Shown one piece after another: positions 46,253 through 55,464 of a stretch of 64,000 nt of DNA (the stretch's first letter is position 1; each line of letters opens with the position of its first letter). The stretch is taken from NCBI RefSeq assembly GCF_001663175.1, contig NZ_CP016033.1, positions 806,001 to 870,000 on the forward strand, read 5' to 3'. The notes below the pieces were generated by a model that had not been told where the DNA came from, did not search any database, and saw nothing but the letters and a program-made list of their open reading frames with translations. This stretch comes from Erythrobacter neustonensis (GTDB lineage Bacteria; Pseudomonadota; Alphaproteobacteria; Sphingomonadales; Sphingomonadaceae). Made by a program: the position numbers and the translations under genes.

Positions 46253-49105
46253 TCAGTGCGCCGCGTCCCAGCTTTGCCCCGACCCGATCTCGACCCCCAG
46301 CGGCACCGACAGGTGAACCGATGGCAGCGCGGCATCGGCCATCACCTGCCGGATGATCGGGGTCGCGGCCTCGACGCGCGCTTCGGGCATTTCGAACACC
46401 AGTTCGTCGTGCACCTGCAGCAGCATCCGCACATCATCCAGTCCCGCCTCGGCCAGCGCCGGCAGCATCCGCACCATCGCCCGCTTGATGATGTCGGCGC
46501 TGGTGCCTTGGATCGGCGCGTTGATCGCCGCGCGTTCGGAGCCTTGCCGTTCGGCCTGGTTCTTGGAATTGATCCGCGGGAACCATGTCTTGCGACCGAA
46601 CAGCGTCTCCGAATAGCCCTTGGCCCGGACGCTCTCCAAGGTTTCGTGGATATAGCGCTGGATGCCCGGGAACCGCTGGAAATAGGTGTCGATCATCGCC
46701 TGCGCCTCGTCCGGCTCGACCTCGAGCCGGCCGGCAAGGCCCCAGCGGCTGATGCCGTAGAGGATCGCGAAATTGATCGTCTTGGCGCGCGCGCGGGTGT
46801 CGCGGGTCACTTCGCCGAACATCTCCTGCGCGGTGCGCGCATGGATGTCCTCGCCCGCGGCGAAGGCTTCCTTCAACGCGGGCACATCGGCCATGTGCGC
46901 CGCTAGCCGCAGTTCGATCTGCGAATAGTCCGCCGCGAGCAGCACGTTGCCCGGTTCGGGCACGAAAGCCTCGCGGATCTGGCGGCCGATGCTGGTGCGG
47001 ATCGGGATGTTCTGGAGGTTCGGATCGGTCGAAGACAGCCGCCCGGTCTGCGCGCCGACAAGGCTGTAACTGGTGTGGACGCGCCCGGTATCGGGGTTGA
47101 TCGCGGCCTGCAGCGCATCGGTATAGGTCGATTTCAGCTTGGCGAGCTGCCGCCAGTCGAGCACCAGCCGCGCGATCGGCGCGCCTTCCGCGCTCAGCTT
47201 TTCGAGCACCGAGACATCGGTCGAATACTGCCCGCTCTTGCCCCTCTTGCCGCCCTTGTAGCCAAGCTTGTCGAACAGGATGTCGCCCAATTGCTTGGGG
47301 CTGCCGACGGTGAATTCCTGCCCCGCGACGGTGTGAATTTCGCCTTCGAGCCGGGCGATTTCGTGCGAGAATTCTTCCGAGAGTTTGGCCAGCCGCTTGC
47401 GATCCACCCGGATGCCCTCGCGTTCCATCGCGGCGACCACCGGGATTAGCGGGCGTTCGACCCGTTCATAAATCCGCGTGCCGCCTTCTGCCGCCAGTCG
47501 CGGTTTGAGCAGCGCGTGAAGCCGCCAGGTGACATCGGCATCTTCGGCGGCATAGGCGGTCGCGCGGTCGAGCGGCACTTCGCCGAACCCGATCGCCTTC
47601 TTGCCCGTGCCGCACAGTTCCTTGAACGGGATCGGGGTGTGGCCAAGGTGGCGCTGGCAGAGCTCGTCCATCCCGTGGCCGCCGCCCACGCCTTCCTCGC
47701 CGCGCCCCGCATCGAGCGCGAAGCTGATCACCATCGTATCGTCGATCGGCGCGACCATGATCCCGTGACGGGCGAGCACATTGAGATCGTATTTGCCGTT
47801 CTGGAAGATCTTGAGCACCGCTGCATCCTCGAGCAGCGGCTTCAACGCGGCGATCGCTTCCTTCAGCGGCACCTGCTCGGGCCGCTCGGCAAACATGTCC
47901 GACCCGCCATGGGCGAGCGGGATGTAGCAGGCATCATTGGGGCCGAGCGCAAGGCTCACCCCGACGAGATCGGCGCGCATCGCATCCAGTGCGCTGGTTT
48001 CGGTATCGACCGCGACGGCCTGTGCGGCGCGCGCACGCGCAACCCATGCTTCGAGCCGTTCGAGCGTTTGCACCGTCTCGTAGGTGGAATGGTCGACGCC
48101 CGGCATGTCCGGCAGCGGCTGGCGGTTGCCTTCGCCCGATACCGTTGCAGCAGTTCCGGCCGTGCTCGGCTTGGGCGGATTGAGATCGGTCGTGCGCGAC
48201 GGGCTGCCCGCGCCGGCATCGAGCCGCCGCAGCAGAGAGGTAAAGCCGTGCTTTTCGAGGAACGCCGCCAGCGGTTCGGGCGGCACCGGGCCAAGCGCCA
48301 TCTCGTCGAGCGGCTGGGGTAGGTCGCAATCCTCCTTCAGGGTCACCAGCACACGCGACAATTCGGCATCGCCGCGCCCTTCTATCAGCCGCTCCTTGAG
48401 CTTGCTGGCCTTCATGCCCTCAGCCGCGTCGAGCGCGGCGGCAAGCGAGCCGTGTTCGGCGATCAGCTTGCTCGCGGTCTTGGGGCCGATGCCATAAATG
48501 CCTGGCACATTGTCGACCGCATCGCCCATCAGCGCGAGCACATCGCCCACCAGTTCGGGGCGCACGCCGAACTTTTCCTCGACCTCTTCGAGCCAGATGC
48601 GCTGGTTCTTCATCGTGTCGAGCATGTCGATTCGGGCAGGCCCGTTCGCGGTGTCGACCTCGCCGATCAGCTGCATCAGATCCTTGTCGGAACTGACGAT
48701 CGTGACATCCCACCCGCGCTCCTGCGCGCGGCGGGCGTAGGTCGCGATCAGATCGTCGGCCTCGAGCCCGGGGACTTCGATGCAGGGCAGGCTGAAAGCG
48801 CGCGTGGCATCGCGGATCAGCGGAAATTGCGGGACGAGATCCTCGGGCGGCTCAGGCCGGTTGGCCTTGTAATGCTCGTAAAGGTCGTTGCGGAAACTGA
48901 TCGATCCGGCATCGAGGATCACCGCAAGATGGGTCGGCCCGTCGGCGGCATCGAGATCGGCGGCGAGCTTCCACAGCATCGTGGTATAGCCATAGACTGC
49001 GCCCACCGGGGTGCCTTCGGGATTGGTCAGGGGCGGCAGACGGTGATACGCCCGGAAGATGTAGGACGACCCGTCGACGAGATAGAGATGCTGCTTTTCG
49101 GCCAT
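46253..49105 (-). CDS. polA: DNA polymerase I
   Basis: 950 residues with all three domains. The 5'-3' exonuclease spans about 1-300 (YLVDGSSYIFRAYH, DALMGDAVDNVPGIYGIGPKTA-type helix-hairpin-helix). The 3'-5' exonuclease (about 340-530) has DTETSALD, so proofreading residues are kept. The polymerase (about 560-950) has motif A DYSQIELRLAAH, motif B RAKTINFAILYGIS and motif C LLQVHDELVFE. Used in Okazaki fragment maturation and repair. Confidence 0.98.
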   Translation of the reverse strand: MAEKQHLYLVDGSSYIFRAYHRLPPLTNPEGTPVGAVYGYTTMLWKLAADLDAADGPTHLAVILDAGSISFRNDLYEHYKANRPEPPEDLVPQFPLIRDATRAFSLPCIEVPGLEADDLIATYARRAQERGWDVTIVSSDKDLMQLIGEVDTANGPARIDMLDTMKNQRIWLEEVEEKFGVRPELVGDVLALMGDAVDNVPGIYGIGPKTASKLIAEHGSLAAALDAAEGMKASKLKERLIEGRGDAELSRVLVTLKEDCDLPQPLDEMALGPVPPEPLAAFLEKHGFTSLLRRLDAGAGSPSRTTDLNPPKPSTAGTAATVSGEGNRQPLPDMPGVDHSTYETVQTLERLEAWVARARAAQAVAVDTETSALDAMRADLVGVSLALGPNDACYIPLAHGGSDMFAERPEQVPLKEAIAALKPLLEDAAVLKIFQNGKYDLNVLARHGIMVAPIDDTMVISFALDAGRGEEGVGGGHGMDELCQRHLGHTPIPFKELCGTGKKAIGFGEVPLDRATAYAAEDADVTWRLHALLKPRLAAEGGTRIYERVERPLIPVVAAMEREGIRVDRKRLAKLSEEFSHEIARLEGEIHTVAGQEFTVGSPKQLGDILFDKLGYKGGKRGKSGQYSTDVSVLEKLSAEGAPIARLVLDWRQLAKLKSTYTDALQAAINPDTGRVHTSYSLVGAQTGRLSSTDPNLQNIPIRTSIGRQIREAFVPEPGNVLLAADYSQIELRLAAHMADVPALKEAFAAGEDIHARTAQEMFGEVTRDTRARAKTINFAILYGISRWGLAGRLEVEPDEAQAMIDTYFQRFPGIQRYIHETLESVRAKGYSETLFGRKTWFPRINSKNQAERQGSERAAINAPIQGTSADIIKRAMVRMLPALAEAGLDDVRMLLQVHDELVFEMPEARVEAATPIIRQVMADAALPSVHLSVPLGVEIGSGQSWDAAH

Positions 49106-49220
49106 GCCAGTCTGCTAGCAGGCAGTTGTGCGCGCGGGTAGCGATTTGGCGGGACCATCCGGGTGCAGACCCAATTGTGGCGAAAATGCGGCAGAATTTG
49201 GGCGCAGCGCCTTATTTCGC

Positions 49221-49249
49221 TTGTAACCGTGTCAAAGTCGCCCTATTTC
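49221..49249 (+). promoter_or_regulatory. Candidate promoter of the 49332 lipoprotein gene
   Basis: TTGTAA (49221-49226), a 17-base spacer and TATTTC (49244-49249). The two overlapping direct repeats YTATTTCGCTT (49212-49222 and 49243-49253) flank it and may bind a regulator. Confidence 0.4.
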
Positions 49250-49331
49250 GCTTTTCGAACCGGACAACGAACCACCGGTCCGCGCGTTCCCATCGGGCCG
49301 CGTGACAACTGCAGGACAAAGGAATTCTTTC

Positions 49332-49619
49332 ATGCGCAAGATCATCCTCGCCGCCGCCATCGCCACCTCGGCTCTCGGCCTCGCCGCTTGCAGCGAAAAG
49401 ACCGAAACCGAAACCGGCGAAGCCGTTGACGCGATGGCTGCCGACGCCGAAACCAACGTCGACGCCGCTGGCGCCGCGATCGAAGACGCTGCTGACGAAA
49501 CCGCCAACAACGTCGAGCGCGCTGCTGACGGCGCTGCTGCAACCGCAGAGCAGACCGCTGACGAAGTCGGCGCCGAAGCTGAGCAGGTTGCCAACGAAGC
49601 CGAAGCTGCTGCTGAATAA
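49332..49619 (+). CDS. Small helical lipoprotein with Ala/Glu/Asp repeats
   Basis: 95 residues. Lipobox LAAC after MRKIILAAAIATSALG, acylated Cys near residue 20. The mature part is a long amphipathic, highly acidic helix of roughly 11-residue periodicity (AAGAAIEDAADETANNVERAADGAAATAEQTADEVGAEAEQ), devoid of Lys after the first turn. The pattern recalls apolipoprotein/LEA-like stress proteins and the Lpp-like periplasmic coiled coil. The function is not known. AAGGA precedes the ATG, and strong hairpins follow. Confidence 0.75.
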   Translation: MRKIILAAAIATSALGLAACSEKTETETGEAVDAMAADAETNVDAAGAAIEDAADETANNVERAADGAAATAEQTADEVGAEAEQVANEAEAAAE

Positions 49620-49632
49620 TCAGTAGTGCCTG

Positions 49633-49699
49633 GCCCGCCCGCGGCAACGCGGGCGGGCGGCAAACGAAAAGGGCGGTGCCGCGAGGCGCCGCCCTTTTT
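49633..49699. terminator. Tandem hairpins, second one a bidirectional terminator
   Basis: GCCCGCCCGC (49633-49642) pairs with 49649-49658. Then GGGCGGTGCC (49671-49680) pairs with GGCGCCGCCC (49685-49694) followed by TTTTT on plus and CTTTTCG on minus. It serves the lipoprotein gene and the convergent hydrolase gene. Confidence 0.85.
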
Positions 49700-49729
49700 C
49701 GTGTCGCGCGTCAACCGCGAAGCTGCGCT

Positions 49730-50758
49730 TCAGCCCCCGGTCGGATAGGGCGCATTGGCCCAGTTGCGCGTGGGATTGGCCTGCGCCTTGGCGGCAAAGC
49801 CATCGTAAAGCGCACGGGCGATTGCGGCGATCCGCTCTTCGCGCGCGGCCTTGGTGCCTTGCCCGGTGACGTAGATTGCGACCGCGATCACGCGCCCGTC
49901 GGGGCATTCGATCAGGCCGATATCGCTCGACGTGTTGTTGAGCGATCCGGTCTTGTGGCTGACCCGCGCGTCGAGCGGGATGTGCGCCGGAATGCGGCGC
50001 TTGCCCGTGACCGTGCGGCTCATCGCGCCGAGCAACACCCGGCGGCTGTCGTCGGACAGATATTGCCCGCCGTAAATCCCCGCCAGAAGCTTCGCCATCG
50101 TGCGCGGGGTGGCGGCATCGCGCGGGTCGATGAAGGTTGCCGGATTGTGCTGACCATCGTCGCGCACCAGCGTCGCGATGTCACGGTTGATCGAGAAATT
50201 GCTGATCCCCTGCCGCCGGATCCAGTCGTTGACCACGCCGGGTCCGCCGACCGCGGCAAGCAGCGCATCGGTGGCGGGGTTCGACGAGCGGGTGATCATC
50301 ATCTCGATCAGATCGATCGCGGGCAGATACTGCCCGGCCCGCACCGGCGCCTTGGCCGAGGAATACTTCGCCGACGCCACGGGCAGCAACAGCGGGAACT
50401 CCGAACTCAGCGAAAAGCGGCCCTTCTCGACCATTTCGAGGAACGTCGCGGCCACCGCGACCTTGCTGGTCGAAGCCATCGGGAACAGCTGGTCGCCCAG
50501 CACCATCACCTCTTCGCCGGTGGCAAGATCGATCGCGGCCACTCCGATTCGTCCCAGCGCCGGATTGGCAAGCTGGGCGATGCGCTGTTCGAACGACGAG
50601 GCATAGACCGCATCGAAGCTTTGCGGGTTGCGCAACTGGGTGCCGAAGGTGGTGTCGAAAGTGGCCTGCAATTCGGCCTGCGCCGCGGCAGGCTGCGCCA
50701 TCGCAGCGAAGGAAGCGGCAAGGCCGATGACGGCGGCGATAAAGCGGGGGGTTGCCAT
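49730..50758 (-). CDS. Class A beta-lactamase-like serine hydrolase
   Basis: 342 residues with signal peptide ending PAAAQA. The SxxK motif is S96-T-S-K99, the SDN-equivalent is S158-S-N160, and KTG is K269-T-G271. The Glu166 that activates water for deacylation in true class A enzymes is not seen at the matching position (NRDIATL in place of RWEPELN). It therefore may be a non-hydrolysing or differently acting penicillin-recognising enzyme, or a peptidase, rather than a resistance factor. There is an N-terminal extension of about 35 residues before the fold. No AmpR/BlaI-type regulator is adjacent. Confidence 0.75.
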   Translation of the reverse strand: MATPRFIAAVIGLAASFAAMAQPAAAQAELQATFDTTFGTQLRNPQSFDAVYASSFEQRIAQLANPALGRIGVAAIDLATGEEVMVLGDQLFPMASTSKVAVAATFLEMVEKGRFSLSSEFPLLLPVASAKYSSAKAPVRAGQYLPAIDLIEMMITRSSNPATDALLAAVGGPGVVNDWIRRQGISNFSINRDIATLVRDDGQHNPATFIDPRDAATPRTMAKLLAGIYGGQYLSDDSRRVLLGAMSRTVTGKRRIPAHIPLDARVSHKTGSLNNTSSDIGLIECPDGRVIAVAIYVTGQGTKAAREERIAAIARALYDGFAAKAQANPTRNWANAPYPTGG

Positions 50759-51032
50759 GCGCTAAGGCTACTCCGACAGGGTTTCCGGGGGCTTAACGCA
50801 ACCTACGCCCGCTTCCTTTGTCGCGGCAAGCCCCCGTTTTGCCGCATGCGACGAACAGAGCATGGAACACGCCAAGGCTTGCTGTGCTTGCGGGCGCCCT
50901 CCTCCCATGCGTCTGATGGGGCTGTGTCGCAGGTTCGTCGATTGAGGGTGCAGGGCGCGCCTACGCCACTTGACTGGATTTCCGGCCAAGGCACTCTGCG
51001 GGCCAATTATCGCTCCGAGGGGACCACCAACC

Positions 51033-53318
51033 ATGACCGACATTGCCACCGCCAGCGCCCTGCGCGCCGGCATTGCCGCGCTGCTGCTTTCAGGTTCGGG
51101 CATCGCGCTCGCGCAGAGCGTGCCGATCGTCAAGCCGGGCGCACCCGGTCAGGCTTCGGGCACGCTGTCTGCCGAACAGGCGACGCGGCTTGCCCAGGCC
51201 AGCTACACCCCGGCAGATGTCACGTTCATGCAGGGCATGATCGTCCACCACCAACAGGCGGTGGACATGGCAAAGCTGGTCAAGGACCGCACCAACACCG
51301 AAGAGCTGAAGACCATCGCGGGCCGGATCGAATCGAGCCAGGCCGACGAGATCGCCTTCATGGAGAGCTGGCTGAAAGAACGCGGCGAGCCCGTCGCCGA
51401 TCCGATGATGAAGGGGCATGCCGAGCACATGCACCACATGATGAAGGGCATGGCATCGCCTGAGGCGCTGGCAGCGCTGGCCGCGGCCAAGGGCACCGAG
51501 TTCGATCGCCAGTTCCTGACGCTGATGATCGCGCATCACGACGGCGCGCTCGACATGGTCGAAACCCTGCTCGACGAGGAAGGCACCGCGACCGATCCGG
51601 TGATGTTCCAGTTCGTCAGCGATGTCGAAAGCGAACAGAAGACCGAAATCGGCCGGATGGACAAGCTGCTCGCCACGCTGTCGGCCGATCCGCGCGTTGG
51701 CCTTGCCGCAGGCTTCGACAATGCGGGCGAAGCGATCATGGGGCTGGTCAAGGTGGCCTCGCTGCGCAAGCCCGCGGGCTTCTTCAACCCCGCCAACCCT
51801 GCCGATCTGCGCCCGCCTGTCGCGCCAAGGAAGGATGCAAGCGACAAGGCCGAGGCGGCAAAGCCTGCCGAGGCTGTATCGGCTGCGCCTGCGGCTGCGG
51901 CTACGACTGCGGGTGCTGCCACGCCCCCGCGCGAGGAGGAGGATACCCTCACCGAATATGCCGAACGCTCGCCGCTGCTCGATTTTGCCAACACCGATAT
52001 GGCATTCTTCGGCGATGTGATGGTCGCCGGCTCCTATCACGGGTTCAACATCTACCAGCTGAGCGCGGACGGCGTGCCTACGCTCAAAAGCTCGGTCGTG
52101 TGCCCCGGCGGACAAGGCGATGTCTCGGTGGTGGGCAACATCCTCGTGATGAGCGTCGAGCAGACCCGTGGCCGGATCGACTGCGGCCTCGAAGGCGCGC
52201 CGGGCAAGGTCAACGAAGACCGCTTCCGCGGATTGCGTGTGTTCGACATCTCCGATCTGTCCGCCCCGCGTCAGGTCGGCGCGGTGCAGACCTGCCGCGG
52301 CAGCCACACGCATTCGATCGTCAGCGCCGATGACAAGCGCCTGATTGTCTACAATTCGGGCACGGCGGGCATCCGCGATGGCAAGGAACTGGCCGGCTGC
52401 GTCGGCAGTACGCCGGGCGACAGCCGCACCGCATTGTTCTCGATCGACGTGATCGAGATCCCGCTCGCCGATCCGTCGAAATCGCGCATCGTCAAATCGC
52501 CGCGCGTCTTTGCCGACGAAAAGACCGGCGAGATCGCCGGCCTTTGGAAGGGCGGCGATCACGGTGACGGCACGCAGGACACCTCGCGCACGGATCAATG
52601 CCACGACATCACGGTCTTCCCAGCGCTAAAGCTGGCAGCGGGCGCGTGTTCGGGCAACGGCATCCTGTTCGACATTGCCGATCCGCTCAATCCCAAGCGG
52701 CTCGACGTCGCGACCGATACGGGCTTTGCCTATTGGCATTCGGCAACCTTCAACAATGACGGCACCAAGGTGATCTTCACCGACGAATGGGGCGGCGGCA
52801 GTCGGCCGCGCTGCAAGGCATCGGACCCCAAGACCTGGGGCGCCAACGCGGTTTACGACATCAAGGACGGCAAGCTCGTCTTCCGCAGCCATTACAAGAT
52901 GCCCGCGCCGCAATCGGACATGGAAAACTGCGTCGCGCACAACGGCTCGATCATCCCGGTGCCGGGCCGCGACCTGTTCGCGCAGGCCTGGTATCAGGGC
53001 GGGCTTTCGGTGATGGACTTCACCGACAGCGCCAACCCCAAGGAGATCGCCTATTTCGATCGCGGGCCGATCGATGCCAAGCAGATGGTGCTGGGCGGTT
53101 ACTGGTCGACCTATTGGTACAAGGGCCACATCTATGGCACCGAAATCACCCGCGGGATCGATGTGTTTGCGCTGAAGCCGAGCGAGCATCTGACCGAAGC
53201 CGAAATCGCCGCCGCCAAGGCCGCGACCTATGAAAACGACCGGTTCAATCCGCAGACCCAGACCCGCGTCACGTGGGACAAGGGCGTGATCGACGCGGCC
53301 CGGGCAAGCCGCAAATAG
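51033..53318 (+). CDS. Secreted DUF305 and LVIVD-repeat fusion protein
   Basis: 761 residues with signal peptide ending IALAQ. An N-terminal DUF305 domain (about 50-230) is a ferritin-like bundle with repeated HH/Met pairs: FMQGMIVHHQQAVDMAK, HAEHMHHMMKGM and LMIAHHDGALDMVETLL. A Lys/Ala/Pro linker (about 260-305) leads to a beta-propeller-like LVIVD region (about 320-740: NTDMAFFGDVMVAGSYHGFNIYQL, GLRVFDISDLSAPRQVGAV, GGLSVMDFTDSANPKEIAYF). The DUF305 His/Met content suggests metal, perhaps copper, binding, but the role is not established. GAGGGGA lies about nine bases upstream of the ATG. Confidence 0.85.
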   Translation: MTDIATASALRAGIAALLLSGSGIALAQSVPIVKPGAPGQASGTLSAEQATRLAQASYTPADVTFMQGMIVHHQQAVDMAKLVKDRTNTEELKTIAGRIESSQADEIAFMESWLKERGEPVADPMMKGHAEHMHHMMKGMASPEALAALAAAKGTEFDRQFLTLMIAHHDGALDMVETLLDEEGTATDPVMFQFVSDVESEQKTEIGRMDKLLATLSADPRVGLAAGFDNAGEAIMGLVKVASLRKPAGFFNPANPADLRPPVAPRKDASDKAEAAKPAEAVSAAPAAAATTAGAATPPREEEDTLTEYAERSPLLDFANTDMAFFGDVMVAGSYHGFNIYQLSADGVPTLKSSVVCPGGQGDVSVVGNILVMSVEQTRGRIDCGLEGAPGKVNEDRFRGLRVFDISDLSAPRQVGAVQTCRGSHTHSIVSADDKRLIVYNSGTAGIRDGKELAGCVGSTPGDSRTALFSIDVIEIPLADPSKSRIVKSPRVFADEKTGEIAGLWKGGDHGDGTQDTSRTDQCHDITVFPALKLAAGACSGNGILFDIADPLNPKRLDVATDTGFAYWHSATFNNDGTKVIFTDEWGGGSRPRCKASDPKTWGANAVYDIKDGKLVFRSHYKMPAPQSDMENCVAHNGSIIPVPGRDLFAQAWYQGGLSVMDFTDSANPKEIAYFDRGPIDAKQMVLGGYWSTYWYKGHIYGTEITRGIDVFALKPSEHLTEAEIAAAKAATYENDRFNPQTQTRVTWDKGVIDAARASRK

Positions 53319-53362
53319 GCCGGATCCTTGCGGAAGCGGTGGCTACCGCGCCCGTATCCGGC
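53319..53362. terminator. Cruciform-like hairpin between convergent genes
   Basis: GCCGGAT (53319-53325) pairs with ATCCGGC (53356-53362), enclosing GCGGT-4-ACCGC (53336-53349). No T tract; a weak or Rho-aided terminator. Confidence 0.35.
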
Positions 53363-53370
53363 AGGGCCGC

Positions 53371-55356
53371 TCAGCGTGCTGAGCGCAGCCCTGCGGCGCG
53401 GGCGGCCTGCCGCTTCATGCGCTGCTGCAAGGCCATGAATTCGGCCAGCGGCACGGGCTTGCTGAACAGGTAGCCCTGCATTTCATGGCACCCGATCGCG
53501 CGCAGTACCTCGGCCTGCGCCTCGCGTTCGACCCCTTCGGCAATCACGAACATGTCGAGCGCGTTGGCCAGCGTGATAGCCCCTTCGACCAGCATCGCCG
53601 CCTTGTTGCCGGCCTCCAGCCCGGTCAAAAGCGACTTGTCGATCTTGATATGCGTGAAGCCGTAGGATTTGAGATAGTGGATACTGGTGAACCCGGTGCC
53701 GAAATCGTCGAGCGCCAGCGCGATGCCCGCTGATTTCAGCGCCTCGGTCGCCTTGATCGCAAGGCCGGGATTGGCCAGCAGATAGCTTTCCGTCATCTCG
53801 AGCTGCAAGCGGTGTGCAGGGAAACCGGTGCGTTCAAGGATCGACAGCACCTGCCGTTCAAACCCCGGATGGCGAAACTGCGCGGGCGAGACATTGACGC
53901 TGAGACACAGCTCGCCCAGCGGGCGGATTTCGCGGCACGCGCGTTCAAGCACGTAAAGCCCGAGCGGATGGATCTGCCCGGTCGCCTCGGCCACCTCGAT
54001 GAATTCGTCGGGTGACAGCGCCCCTTGCGCGCGGCGCGGCCAGCGCAGCAGCGCTTCGGCTGAAACGATCGCGCCGCTAACCGCATCGATGATCGGCTGA
54101 TACACCACATCGAACTCTTCCGCGCCGAGGCCCGAACCGATCTGGCCCTCGATTTCGAGCCGCCGCAACCGGCCCTCGTCGAGGTCCTCGGTATAGATCG
54201 CGATCTGCGCCTTGCCCTCGGTCTTGGCGTGATACATCGCGATGTCCGCGCGCCGCAGCAATTCGCGCGGGTGCACGTTCTCGTCGCTGTTGGTGGCAAT
54301 CCCGATCGAACCGCTGATCTGGAGCACGTGGCGATCGAACAGGACCGGCAGGGCCATCTGTTCGAGCAATCGCAGCGCCAATTTTACCGCGACCGCGCTC
54401 GCCGATTCGCCGCTGCCATCGGTTTCGATCAGCACCGTGAATTCATCTCCGCCCACGCGCGCGAGGATCGCCCCCTCGGGGCATTGCTCGCGCAGGCGGT
54501 GGCACACGGTGCGGATCAGCTCGTCGCCCGCCTGATGGCCATGCTCGTCATTGACCTGCTTGAACCCGTCGAGATCGATGAACACGATCGCAAGGCTGCC
54601 GCGCTGCGGCACCTCGCGCTGGTCGAGCCGGTCGAGCCGGGCGAGCAATTCGCGGCGGTTGTGCAGCCCGGTGAGCGGATCGGTAAAAGCGATGCGGCGG
54701 TTCTCCTCGCTCAGCCGTTCGGTCTCCTGCTGGCGGATGTGGAGCTTGCGGCGCGAACCGACCACCTCGGAAAAGGAGCGATTGAAACTGTGCGTCACCA
54801 CCGCCATCCCGACGCACACGCAGCACAATACCAGCGATTGCGGCAGGAGCTGGAAATTCTCGACCCATGAAAAATACAGCGCGAACGACACCGTGCTGAC
54901 CACCGCCACCCGCATCGCGGCCGCCCGCAGCGTCATCAGGCAGAACACCGTGCTGACCTGGCTCAGCGCCAGAAAGAAGGTGAGATTGCTGCGCGCATAG
55001 GCGCCGGCATCCTGAAACACCCAGATCACCCAGGCGTTGAAAGCCAGCGTCATAAGCACTGCGAGCTGGCAGGTGCGCCGCAGATAGGCCGCGATCTGCG
55101 CGTCGTCGAACTGTTCGGCATCGCCCTGCCGCCGCCACCACACCGCGCGGGTCAGCGCGATCGCCGAAATCGCGGCGGGGCTGACAAGCGTCTTGGCGAG
55201 CTGTCCCGGATCGAAGGCGATCACCATGATCGCCACGGTGTTGCAGACCAGAATGACATAGAGCAGCGGGATCAGGCGCTGAAAGGTATGGAATTGCGCC
55301 CGGGTCAGTTCGGGATCGCTGGTGTCGAGATCGAAAAGGTCGAAGAAATTGCGCAT
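53371..55356 (-). CDS. Membrane GGDEF-EAL cyclic-di-GMP protein
   Basis: 661 residues. Five or six N-terminal transmembrane helices (about 28-190) form a membrane sensor region. The GGDEF domain has an intact RVGGDEF (302-306) with no RxxD inhibitory site five residues before it. The EAL domain has SAEALLRWP (434-436), NVSPAQFRHPGF, DDFGTGFTSIHYL and the final EGVE, so a phosphodiesterase activity is likely and both activities are possible. Start MRNFFDLFDLDTSDPEL was chosen over an upstream basic stretch. It is the only signalling enzyme near the glycan cluster. Confidence 0.93.
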   Translation of the reverse strand: MRNFFDLFDLDTSDPELTRAQFHTFQRLIPLLYVILVCNTVAIMVIAFDPGQLAKTLVSPAAISAIALTRAVWWRRQGDAEQFDDAQIAAYLRRTCQLAVLMTLAFNAWVIWVFQDAGAYARSNLTFFLALSQVSTVFCLMTLRAAAMRVAVVSTVSFALYFSWVENFQLLPQSLVLCCVCVGMAVVTHSFNRSFSEVVGSRRKLHIRQQETERLSEENRRIAFTDPLTGLHNRRELLARLDRLDQREVPQRGSLAIVFIDLDGFKQVNDEHGHQAGDELIRTVCHRLREQCPEGAILARVGGDEFTVLIETDGSGESASAVAVKLALRLLEQMALPVLFDRHVLQISGSIGIATNSDENVHPRELLRRADIAMYHAKTEGKAQIAIYTEDLDEGRLRRLEIEGQIGSGLGAEEFDVVYQPIIDAVSGAIVSAEALLRWPRRAQGALSPDEFIEVAEATGQIHPLGLYVLERACREIRPLGELCLSVNVSPAQFRHPGFERQVLSILERTGFPAHRLQLEMTESYLLANPGLAIKATEALKSAGIALALDDFGTGFTSIHYLKSYGFTHIKIDKSLLTGLEAGNKAAMLVEGAITLANALDMFVIAEGVEREAQAEVLRAIGCHEMQGYLFSKPVPLAEFMALQQRMKRQAARAAGLRSAR

Positions 55357-55464
55357 GGCCTGCCTGGTAAACCGACCTGAGAAACGGTGATCGCCCTTTG
55401 CCTTACGGCGGCGTCTGCGAAGAACCACTCTGGCAGCGATAGGCAAAATCACGCAGGCGCTCGC

